Made by a program: the position numbers and the translations under genes. From Flammulina velutipes (lineage: Eukaryota; Basidiomycota; Agaricomycetes; Agaricales; Physalacriaceae), in contig CM022378.1 in the NCBI GenBank assembly GCA_011800155.1, positions 1 to 64,000 of the forward strand: a DNA stretch of 64,000 bases, in the 5' to 3' direction. Of the stretch, positions 45,731 to 55,808 are shown piece by piece. A model generated the notes under the pieces. That model was given only the letters and a program-made list of their open reading frames with translations. It had not been told where the DNA came from and ran no database searches. Within the stretch, counting starts at the first letter, position 1. Each line of letters opens with the position of its first letter.

Positions 45731-47100
45731 GGACCTCCTTCCTGCGAAGGTCCGACCCCAATCGCGCTCGTCGACGTCCCATATCACGAAGTGGAATGCA
45801 CAGGCGTATCTGTCTCTCCGATGTTGCAATTATCCAGAGGAGGTTGAGAACTCGGTGCATAGTCGGAATCGCGAGCCTCCTCCCAATCGTGAACAGCGAT
45901 CCAAGACCAGGTGCTCCTTCGCGCCGTTCCTGCACCCCTCCTCCCTCCCGTATCCCTTCCAGCGCAAGTGAGAGATGGAGAACGATGATCGCGAAGGGCT
46001 GAGCAAGAGCCTCGGGTATCGATTATAGAAAAGCATCCTCTCTCTTTCATCCGAGTCCGCAGCGCCGATTCCACCCTCTCCCTTCCATCCTCCGTCGCAG
46101 GAACCACCATCAGGCCGGAAGAGTACGCGACGAGACGCGCGCAAAGAAAGTCTTCCCCCTTCCCTCCTCTCCCCTCCCACAGCGATACATCCTCCCTCCT
46201 TCCTAGTCGTGCCCCAGACCGTGACGCGAGGGGTAAGACACAAACAGGCTCGCGGACAGGATGGAGCAAGCGAGAGAAGCGAAGTGGGCTGAGAAAGGGA
46301 GAAAAGGCGTAGGGGGAGGAAAAGTGAGGAAGGTAGGGGATGGCGGCATCCGGTGGGAGGGAAGGCGTCTGGGGTTGGGTGTGAGAGGCATGGCTTGACG
46401 AGAGGTAAGGGTTGAGGAAACCGTTCCCTACGACTCTTCGTCGGGTGATGACGAGAGGGAGGGGGTGTCGTTGAATTGGATGGGAAGAGCGAGAGAAGAG
46501 ACATGAGCCGTCCTGAGGATTCACTGTCGCGCGTCGCAACGGAGACGAAGGGGTTGACGGGTGCGAGAGAAGAGGCTGGACGTCGGCGAATCGCTGGGGT
46601 GTGACGGATATTCAACCTCGCCAAGGGAAGGAAGGCGAAGGCGAAGACGTAGAGGAGACGCTGGACGTAGGCGAAGCGCTGGGGAGTGTGATATCGATGT
46701 AGGTCCCGCCGCTCGGACGTCCCACCCGCACGCATATATCATCTGATTCCCCCCCTCCACCTCTCTTCCCTCCTTCATAACCAACAGTCGTCCCCTCTCA
46801 GTCCACGAAGAGTGCGATGGATGAGGAAGAACGCGTAAGACGGCTCGAGCTGGATGTTTGGCGCGACATGGCGAGCGTACAGGTGGGAGAGAAGGCGGGC
46901 GACCGTGAGGCGGTAGTGTACTGTGTCTCGCTCGGGGTGACGAAAAGAGGGCAGAAACACTCAGACGTTCATCCTTCTGGCGACCAAGGTAAGATATGTA
47001 CCATAAGAGACGACTGAAACGTACGGGCTGCTCGGGGAACGGTGGGCGTACGCATGAGTTGGCTAGCAGGGTGTTACGCGCCATGGTTCACATTCGTTAT
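45731..47100. other. Skew-inverted low-complexity region
   Basis: The plus strand is purine-rich (G/A) from about 46200 to 46700, opposite to the preceding array. A 30-base direct repeat (GCTGGACGTCGGCGAATCGC type) lies at about 46574 and 46659. Open frames are arginine/serine/proline-rich artefacts of composition. No gene supported. Confidence 0.5.
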
Positions 47101-47480
47101 GGTCGTGGACAAGAAGAAGCCACGGAAGTACGGTCCGATACTCCGGGACCTTGCATCTCCTCCCAGGCTTCGAACATCTGCACCAGCACTCGCCCTCTCT
47201 GATTGCCAACGCCTACGCTACGCATATAACCCTCCCTCTCACCCTACGCTCCCCTTCCCCATTTCGACGGAGCTATGCAGGCGGTCCACTCGGGCCGTCC
47301 TGCGGCTCTACGAAATACTCGTCAACCGCGCGCTCGTACTGCCCATGCTTCCTCCCCCTACCGATGGGATACGCAGCCTTCGGGGAACGTTCCCCTCTCT
47401 CTCTACACCATACTCACCCGCTCCTCCCCACTCGCTTGCGAATCCCGGTGGGGGGACGTAATAATGTCTATCGCGGAGAA
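47101..47480. repeat. Dispersed repeated segment, copy 3
   Basis: Shares the CCCCATTTCGACGGAGCTATGCAGG...CTCTACGAAATA block with 31826 and 34829. Confidence 0.55.
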
Positions 47481-48148
47481 TGTATGCGTCCCTCCCACAA
47501 CGAGCCTCGCGATGTCTGAGGGAAGGCGAAGAGCGGGCTAGGATCACAGTGCCATTTCACCAGGAGTGGCGTCGGGGGAAGGTATATATCCAAGATCCAC
47601 CGTCTCCCTGTTGCTTGGACGTCGTTCTACCACAGCATCCGTGGGTCCCTCGCCTTTCTTTCGATGTCCTCTATAGATGTAAATAATGCACGGTTAAACG
47701 CACCAGTAGCTCGTGCTATGGGCCAGTGCGTAGGATAAACGTTCCGTTCAATTGGATCTGGGAGCAATGAGAGCCAGACACCTCCCCAGGCCGTGCTGTC
47801 CAATCTCAACGCTATATTGCGCCACATTAAGTTGGTAATCACAACGTGGTATGCAGACTTCCAAACACTTTGTGAAAAGTAAGGATGATCAATGCCCTCA
47901 GGTGGCACGTTGTACTGGTCCCAGCGAGAAGACGATCGATGTTTTCGTCCACATTGGGCAAGTATCGTCGGGTCTTTGCACCACCCAATCGTTGTTTGAT
48001 AACTCATTGTTCCCATCCCGACAATAGCGCGCGCGAGACGGGAAGATATATAAACAAATACTCGTGCCCTCATGCCCATCATTTCCCCTGCGCCACTTCA
48101 AGTGCGTTAGCTATCCCAACTTCCCGTCCCACCACACTCATCAACAGA
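47481..48148. other. Upstream region of F-box paralogue
   Basis: The last 350 bases are homologous to the region upstream of the F-box gene at 32700, showing that promoter and gene were duplicated together. Confidence 0.55.
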
Positions 48149-49587
48149 ATGGCTAATATCCTCAGCATCCCTAACGAGATCAAACTCAGAATCTTCCAAT
48201 ATCTCGTTGACGACTCCTACCTGTTAGATCGAAGTCACATTTTTCCCGTAATGGCAGTCTGCCGCGACTGGAGGCAACTCATCTTACGGGAAGCGTTACT
48301 CTGGAGACACATCTACATAAGCGAGCGTTCCATCGCCCTCGCCCCGGACGGGTCCCTGGAAAATATCTTCCTACGCGCCGAGCTCGCATTCAAACACTCC
48401 CGCAACCTCCCAATAGACATTATCGTCGAGGTCCCCGATCACGATGAACCATGCTCATGGTTCAACCACCTTCACACCGACATGCTCGCGCGCATCCTAC
48501 GACGCGAGGCTCATCGTATCGCCAGCATCTCAATAACTGGTAACGACTGGGAGATGCACCTCAGCGTCCTTAACGCATTCTCCGGCATACCCATGCCTCG
48601 TCTTCGCAAATTCCACGCCTCCATCTGGGAATACATCGACGTGCGCGATCATCGCACATACAACGAGCAGCGCATAATTCTCTCGGGCGTGCCCATTCCT
48701 ATTCTCCAATACCCATGCGAGGATCTTGACATGTCAAAAGTGAACGCCTGGGGCCGAGAGATGTACCCCAATCTCCAACATATAAACATCAGCGGCGCCC
48801 CCTTCAATTGGCGCGCGCTCCCAACTTCCGGTCTCAAAACGTTGACTCTGGGACACCAACATTCAGATACATCTCCCCCATTTCCCCTAATCCAGGAGTT
48901 ACTATCCTTTGCCGCTCCAACCTCTCCCTCCCCGGATTCTTGGCACACCGAGGCCCAAATCGAGATCCAACCAACTCGCCCGTTAGCCTCCCCCACCTTC
49001 AAAGCCTAAGCATTGCATTCGAGTCCCCCGACGAATTCGCCGGGTTCCTTCCCTACATCCGCACGCCCGCCCTAAAGCAAATAAGCTTGACAGACACCAC
49101 CAACCCGCGTCTTTTCGCCCTTGCATCTATCTGCACAGACGGGATGGTACGCGCAATGATGTTACACCTCCCCTTACACCAGCTCGAGACGCTCGTAATC
49201 GAACACCTTACCTTCAAGGACGATATCCCCATTCCGAGACGTGAACACTTCCTGGAACGAAGTCCAAGTTTGCCATATACCATGCGTTTTCTGGCGACTC
49301 TGACTTCGCTGAAACATCTCCACATTACGGAATGGGGCAACTTCTTACAGCTCCTCAACTATCCTGGACCGGCGAAAGCAGGTTTTGCCTACCTTCCCAA
49401 GCTGGAGACGTTGCGTGTGGAGGCGGTCATAGATGATATATTCCGCTTCCTCAAAGATAGAGTGCAGGTGCGCCAGAGAAGGCCTCTACGTTTCGAGATT
49501 GGGGGAAAAACATATTGGGAGTTTAACTCGAAGCAGCTGAAGGTCGTTCAAGATATGATAAATGAGCTCACTCAACTTGAAGGGTGA
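48149..49587 (+). pseudogene. F-box/LRR-like protein, frameshifted paralogue of the gene at 32700
   Basis: The start ATG 48149 and F-box (LSIPNEIKLRIFQYLVDD ... MAVCRDWRQLILREALLWRH) are intact. The protein follows the 32700 paralogue residue by residue up to about 48915 (QELLSFAAP). Beyond this the original frame loses similarity and stops at 49009. The next frame regains it (LPHLQSLSIAFESPDE) and continues through SLKHLHITEWGNFLQLLN to a stop at 49587. One or two bases were therefore gained or lost between about 48915 and 48980. No splice sites could explain it. The truncated 5' part could still make an F-box protein lacking most of its recognition domain. Confidence 0.8.
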
Positions 49588-49761
49588 AGAGGCGTATTTT
49601 ATATTCGAAATCTGTATGTATTATGCTGTTAACGCCCCATGTCAGAACTTCCATGAGAGATGAGAGAACACGTACCCTCCAGGACATAAATTGATTGTGT
49701 GGCGCATTTATCGCCTAAAACGGGATTTGAAGACTAATATCTCTCTCTTTCTCTTGCGACC

Positions 49762-50260
49762 ATGTCCAACGAGCTCGTCGAGAGCCCAAAATACAACCAG
49801 GCAGTATGTTCCCACTCTCGAGGAGCAAGCCGCTATACACTTGGGACGCCGTATACCACACACACACACCTAAATTCGAAAGTGCCTACGATTCAATGTG
49901 CGTATCGACCTCTAAATCCAACTCATTCCTACCGCAGAGATATGAACGAGCCTTGCGAACCTCGCCCACGGGGAACAATTTCCCATGCATCGATTCCTCA
50001 TCGATCAATTTTTCGAAGACAATCTCAAAATGCGCCATCCCCCCCTACCCACTTCCTACACTGCACTGGATACACGTTGTTGCACAGAGAATTACGGCGT
50101 TCATTGCCTCTTTGGGCGATTCCAATTTGCCGAACTGTAAATTATCTTCCGTCGACCACCATCATCGCTGTATTTCGTTCGTGCCAGGCTGCTTGGAGGG
50201 CCCTTTTGTATTTTGAATGCTACACCACATGCTCTACTCGCCGTCTGACTGGTCTAATAG
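49762..50260 (+). pseudogene. Decayed BTB-like paralogue of the gene at 12491
   Basis: The 5' leader and first codons (MS-ELVE) closely match the 12491 gene, as do EEQAAIHLGR and a segment around the initiator-helix region (ASIPHRSIF in a shifted frame). Reading frames change several times, and the strand before the conserved histidine is deleted. It directly follows the frameshifted F-box gene. Not functional. Confidence 0.65.
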
Positions 50261-51332
50261 CCCTTCTCCAAACGTCGCCAGGATCGTGGACGGAAAGACG
50301 ATGTCGGACTTGATACAGGTGCGCGCGCTTGCCACAAGCTTCTTCAGAGTTGCGTAAAACTGGTTGTTTAGCCTGGTGTGATGGCATACCGTTACGTACC
50401 TTGCTAGTCTCTTTGTCCACCACGTCCAACGACGATAACCCAGGTCGGTGCCCCCATTCTTCACGAGGTGTCGGTGGATATTGACTGCTTGCATACAGAG
50501 CCCGGAGTTCAGTCGCTCTTGAGCAGAGCAGAGCCAGGTCCAGGTCCAGGTCCAGAGGAACCATGCCCTCGCCATTCCGTCCATCCCTCTGAGAATTTAC
50601 CTTCGGCATTACATTCTATCATCCATGTCTGTTGCGCGGGCAGAGATACGCTTTGCTGGAACGCGGCTTCCTCTCGGCTTCGACTCAATCACATGAAACC
50701 TCGGACGGTATGCTGACTCTTTGTTTCCTTCGTGCAGCATCCCCTTGACAGTACGATCATCACCGACTTCCACCTATCTTATTCCTTACCTTGTCGTTGT
50801 AGTCAACCATGATTACGTTAACTACTGCACATCTCGAAGACCAGAGATGGTGATGCGCGCGTTTATTTCACTGTCCATATTCACGATGCTTGCCACCATG
50901 TCTTTTTTATTTTTAACGGCTTTCTTCTTGTAAGCTACAAAGGGTATATGTCGCTTCTTTCGTCTATTTGTTCTCTTCAGTGCAGAGAGAGGAACACATC
51001 CCAATACTTGGGGGGTATTTGCGCTTATTGTTAATGTATTCTACAACAGCGCGAGGATAGATAGTGAACCCGACTATTGTACGCGAACCACGATGGATAA
51101 GCAGTAACAAACCCTTGTTCACGAGTTACTTGTCTGATCTTCGCCAATACTTCGCGTAGTGTAGCGCGCACAATTCAGTTGCCCCGAATTACTAAGAGAT
51201 TGAAGCTTTGAATATCAGGCTCTGAAACCCATATACCACCTTTGTACTGATTGAGCGCCTTTGAGGATGATAAATAACCATAGTCAACCTCAGAACAAAG
51301 CCCCAACACAAAGAGTCAAAGACTCAGAACGC
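50261..51332. other. Intergenic, no gene supported
   Basis: Short frames only. One at 50721-50933 ends in a hydrophobic stretch but has no splice or promoter support. Confidence 0.4.
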
Positions 51333-51340
51333 TATAAATA
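51333..51340 (+). promoter_or_regulatory. TATA box
   Basis: TATAAATA, 37 bases upstream of the small gene at 51377. Confidence 0.6.
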
Positions 51341-51376
51341 CAACGGGGGCTCATTCCTTGCCCGATAAATACAACC

Positions 51377-51719
51377 ATGCTCATCTTCCTCTTCGCCCCA
51401 TACCCGCTTCTCGTAGTCGAGAGAGTTCCACACTCAGACCAGGACAGCCCCGCCACTCAGTACGTTAGATATACGTTTCGATAGGATGCAGCTCATCATT
51501 GTTGCAGAACTAACCCGGCGAATACCACCGCTCCGGCTTCCGAGGAGAGTACTGTGAAGCCTGAACCAGAGGAAACCGTCACTGCACCCGATGCCTCAGG
51601 GGAAATGGGTAGGTGTTTCCAAAACTTCTGGATGAATGTTCCACTAATGCATATTTTCAGAGAAAGGTCAAACTGATATGGATGGCGCGTCTGGGTCGAC
51701 TTCGGGCTGGCAGAAATGA
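51377..51719 (+). CDS. Small acidic protein of 80 residues
   Basis: Three exons (51377-51459, 51508-51608, 51661-51719) with well-formed introns (GTACGT...TTGCAG, GTAGGT...TTTCAG) and consistent phases. A TATA box lies 37 bases before the ATG. The N-terminus (MLIFLFAPYPLLVV) is hydrophobic and short. The rest is threonine/proline/glutamate-rich (ASEESTVKPEPEETVTAPD) and ends GSTSGWQK. No cysteines and no C-terminal CaaX, so it is neither a hydrophobin nor a mating pheromone precursor. It may be a small secreted or membrane-anchored peptide; function unknown. Confidence 0.55.
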
Positions 51720-52322
51720 ATGACGCTGCTCCGTGCATTACAAGTCTACATTATTCTTAGAATACACGGACTATTGTTGATATCTCTCCATTCCGTAACA
51801 CGACTTCCTTCCTTCATACCACTTAACGTCATATCGCCCTGGATAACGTATGCTCCGTTAAGTCCTGCGCTCCAAGTAAGCACCCGTGGGAAATCTTTGA
51901 TGCCGCCGGGACTGTCGGTCTGAAGTTTGAATTTGAACTCTCATCTTCACCGTTCATCTGTGTTTTCTCTTACTTTCTCTCTAAAGACGTACACAAGCAA
52001 CGGCGTGTACGCAAAATTCTCACGATTATTAGAGGGTCCGAGGTGTGCTCTATATTCAGTCGTTTTTCGGTATTTTTGATTCATATTCAAAGCGAGAAGG
52101 ACGCCGTCCTTGACGCTCTTCTGTTGTTCCAATCCAGGACCACTGTTTTTCGACTTGGTTGCTGCTATCCTACGAGTACGATGTATGTCTTTCGCTAACT
52201 TACCATTCCCGGACCCTTATTCATCAATTTACCCAGCGCTTGCATCTCATAACAAGGTATTTCCGTAATCACATTCTCTCCCTGTCTAACAAACTACAGA
52301 CCCCTAATTTATCCTTATCCTT
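51720..52322. other. Intergenic, no gene seen
   Basis: Includes a T- and AT-rich leader before the next gene. Confidence 0.4.
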
Positions 52323-54016
52323 ATGTCCGCACGTCCCAGCCATCGCACGCGCCAACTCAAGCTCTCCAAATCCAAGTCCAAACCCATCACCGTCAAGCAA
52401 GAAACAGCCGTCACAATCATCAAGCTCTCCGCCTCTCCCTCTCCAGATTTAGGGAGCGGTCACGGCTGGGAACACCCTAATGAGCTGCCCATCCTGGATG
52501 CCACGAACTGGTCGCAAGGCCAGATCATGAAAGAACTCATCACCACCGCCTTCTTCGTCCCGGGACGCACAGCGAGGCCCCGCGCGTACTTTGTGGAGAT
52601 CATTTGCGTGGATGGGAGCTCGACGGTCGTGCCACAGGCCTACCACGTCCCCCTAATGTTCGTATGCCACTTCCTCTGGGAGAGCATTCGGCTCGTACTC
52701 CGGACCGGCGAATGGGAGCAGTTCAAGATCGGGATCCTGCACGTCGGGAGAATCCTTCGTCGGTTTACCGAACAGGCGAGAGCGGAGATGGAGGACGGCG
52801 GTGTGGCGAGGGTGTGGCGCTGTCCGGAGATGGACAGGCTGCTCGTGAGGTATCGTCTTGGATGGCTGATCAGCGATCACAACCATTTGAAGGAGTTTTG
52901 GGAGATGTATGGGGAGGCGGAGTATAGGAAGGATCCGGTGAAGAAGGGTGAGTGATTGGTTCTGTCGTATACGTGTCTCTGAGACTTTACATAGCTGGGA
53001 CGAATTGGGAAAAGGTGGCGCTGAAGGGGCATAAGGGATTCATGTTGACTGAAGAGCAGCTGGATAACGGGTATCCGGTACAGGATCTGATGGAGGGTGT
53101 GGAGGAGAAAGATGGGGTCTGGGTCAGCGGCGACGGGAAGGGAGCGACGGCGTACTCGTACTTTGAGGCTTTCAGGGCGACTGGGAAATGGGAGAAGATC
53201 ATCCCCACTCCAGAGCCCGAGAAACCCAAGCTAACGCTAAAGCTAACGGTCAAGGTGAACGGCGCCGAAAAGGAGAAAGCGAAGACGAAAGACGGGATCG
53301 GGATGGAGAAAGGTGAGGTGCCAGAGAAACCGAAGCCTAGTCCGCAGAAGGAGAAAGCGAAAGTGAGTTCAGCGAAACGGAAGGTAGAGGGGAAGCCAAA
53401 ACAACCGATGACTGCCCCGCCCTTTCCGCCGCCGTCTTTCCGTCCCGCCGTCTTCACGAACTCCCTTCCATCACCAGCTCCTCCGCCAACTCCAACTCCC
53501 ACTCCCATGTCCAAGAATCCCTATGCAGGCTATTCAACCTTCCCACTCCCACCTCCCACGTCAGTGTCTGTGTCTATGCCAAGATCGACGATATCCTCTT
53601 CGACGACATATCCTATATCCACGCCTCGCCCCGGCCATGCATACACTTCCGGCGCCACACCGTACGGTTCAGCCCTATCTTACCCCTCGATGAAATCTTC
53701 GCTCCCGACTATCCTGGAAGCCATCGAAGTGTTCAAGACGCAGAATTCGAGGATCGCGCTGTTGGAGAAGGAGTTGGGGGAGTTGAGATGCGTGGTTCGG
53801 GCGAGGGAGATGGAGGGTATTGGGGTTGGATGGGCTACAGGGGCGAGGGTAGGGGCTTCAGCGAATTCCGAAGATGGGTGGAGGAATCGGAGGGCGGTTT
53901 CGCATCTGTTGGAGGAAGACACGGGGATGTGCGTGGATGAAGATGTTGCAGCGACACCTATAAGGTCGAGACGTAAACTCGAGAGAATGGGTTCGAGTAC
54001 GGGGAGTGTACAATAA
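52323..54016 (+). CDS. Unknown 548-residue protein with proline-rich and coiled-coil regions
   Basis: Two exons (52323-52947 and 52995-54016) joined across a 47-base intron (GTGAGT...CATAG). The N-terminal 200 residues look globular, with aromatic-rich helices (FVCHFLWESIRLVL, RLGWLISDHNHLKEFWEMYGEAEY). A lysine/glutamate-rich stretch follows (about residues 280-350), then a proline/serine/threonine-rich region. A short coiled coil (TQNSRIALLEKELGEL) lies near the C-terminus. This layout is frequent among uncharacterised Agaricomycete proteins, and no domain is recognised. Codon use and the clean intron make it a real gene. Confidence 0.7.
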
Positions 54017-54217
54017 GCTTGTTACTTTATCGTGTAGTTTTGCATTTGTAAGTCAACGAGAGTCGAAAGCCACTAAAGTTGATTGATATCGATGCAATGC
54101 GAAGTCAGAGCTTTGGGAATTCATACGCTACCTATTCGTAGCATATTATTACTCGCCTTGTTGGTTCGCAACGCTAAGAAAAATTAGGAATAAAAATGTC
54201 GTGTTAATCGGCCAGAA

Positions 54218-54288
54218 TGCATTAAGAGGGAATCGAACCCCCGGCGGGTCGATGGCAACGACCCAGGTTACCACTACCCCATTAATGC
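54218..54288 (-). tRNA. tRNA-Gly (anticodon GCC)
   Basis: A 71-base cloverleaf on the minus strand. The perfect 7-bp acceptor stem is GCATTAA/TTAATGC with discriminator A. The D-arm contains GGTAGTGGTAA, the anticodon arm GGTCG/CGACC has loop TTGCCAT (anticodon GCC), and the T-arm GGGGG/CCCTC has loop TTCGATT. No intron. A run of five T on the minus strand about 22 bases downstream (54192-54196 on the plus strand) can serve as Pol III terminator. Confidence 0.95.
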
Positions 54289-54602
54289 TGCGGGGAGAGT
54301 GTACTTATAACAGCTATCGTCGTATCACCACTAAGCACTTAATTACATCGGACGCGCTCGCTGCGAGCGATAAAGCAAAGAGGCAATGGTATTCGATCAA
54401 GGTAGGAAGGACTACTCAGAAAGTCTGTATACAAGTCCTCGAACCTGAACCGCTCGAAACGATGATCAGTATTTGGATGTTCGCCATCAGCCAAGTATAC
54501 TGAGCACAATAAATTAAGAAGTGAGGAGTGCTCCTGACATATGATTATCTTTGTTGCGGCCTTTGGCAATGTCCCTCGGAATTCTTTCAAGTCTTGACCA
54601 CC

Positions 54603-55474
54603 ATGTTCAACGTCGACACTGTCAAGGAGGACATATTCGAGAGTATGATCGTGAACGGAATTTCTCCCTCAGAGGAAGACGTCCAGCTTGAATTGTGGAG
54701 AAGATGGGGACGGAGGTAAGTAATATGCAATCTACTCGTTCTCTGCGCCACATACACATCTGACCTCTTTAAGTTTTGATAGGGCACATAAATCGATGTG
54801 CGTATCTGTAATTCGTCTCGCGCATTGTTGATAATACTGAATCAGAGAGCAGATTGAAGGGCGAGCCTTGCCAGCCTCCTATCGACGCCGTCATCCACGC
54901 CCACGGAGAGCAAATACCCATACATTGCCCTCTTGTCTTGCGACTCTTCGGAAACGCGCTAACGTGTCCTTCGTTGGACGGCTACAATGTCGGTTGTTTT
55001 ATCCCGCCCCACCATTTCCGCGCCCTGCATTGTTTGGCCTACACAGGACACACTATGGATTCATATCTTACATATTCGGCGAACTCGATTCCTACGTCTC
55101 AGTCAGTGCTACGGTCTAGAGCTTGACCTAGAGGGGATCATGACCGAGGATCGGAACACTCGGTTACGTGTGGCGTAGAACATATTAGAGTTTCTCCTGA
55201 GCTTGAGTACGGCGGATTGTGACAAGGCCGAGGTTTGGAGGCGTACAGTCTCGTGAAGGAGAGTTGGGAGTTGATATGCTTGTGTGAGTGACTTCAACGA
55301 TGATGTAGCCCTCGACTGGCAAAAAGATATCCAACGCGCTTTGCAAGGATGGTTGGATGAGTGAGTAATCCTTGAGTATACTTATCTATTCTTCAAGCTC
55401 TTACTGGTCGATTTAGACTGAGACTCCATGATATATCTGGGAACCTGCATCTCTCGTCCCAGGCAAGGCTTTGA
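54603..55474 (+). pseudogene. Decayed BTB-like paralogue of the gene at 12491
   Basis: Exon 1 (54603-54715), the 15-base microexon (54783-54797) and exon 3 from 54853 reproduce the splice structure of the 12491 gene, and PPIDAVIHAHGEQIPIH ... HFRALHCLAYTG is conserved. After that the frame shifts near 55055 and stops at 55126. Matching pieces (GELDSYV, a last intron with GTGAGT, LSSQARL and stop) continue in other frames to 55474. An RTGTGGCGCR site lies in its first intron. Confidence 0.75.
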
Positions 55475-55808
55475 ACCGTGGCAGGGAATGTGTTCAAATA
55501 TATGTAAGAGATGGACTCGGAGTCTCCAAGTAATTACCAAGAGGGGAATGGTACGAGGAAAACCTAACACTCCATAATTTTCCCCGATCAGGTCCATGCG
55601 CCACATATGCAGCGAGGGTCATGTTTAGATACTATATAATCGTAACATTGCGATATTCAATCGCCTTTGTGCGCCCCGGAACTTTTCGTCGTCCGACATT
55701 GAACAACGTTGCGTCACTAATACATAGTTAAATACAAGACCTAGATATAACTTACCAATACAATAAAATTATGCTACAACATTCCAAGTAAACGACACAC
55801 TCCCCCTC
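55475..55808. other. Intergenic, no gene seen
   Basis: TGCGCCACA is at 55597. AT-rich 3' flank of the DUF6534 gene. Confidence 0.4.

Noticed and set aside
42793..47084. Many long frames on both strands of the C/T-rich array and the following G/A-rich stretch
   Set aside because: They are arginine/serine/proline- or glycine-rich artefacts of skewed composition; frames are not kept between repeat units.
50721..50933. Frame ending in a hydrophobic segment, considered as a mating pheromone or small membrane protein
   Set aside because: No CaaX end, no promoter or splice support, and no conserved residues.
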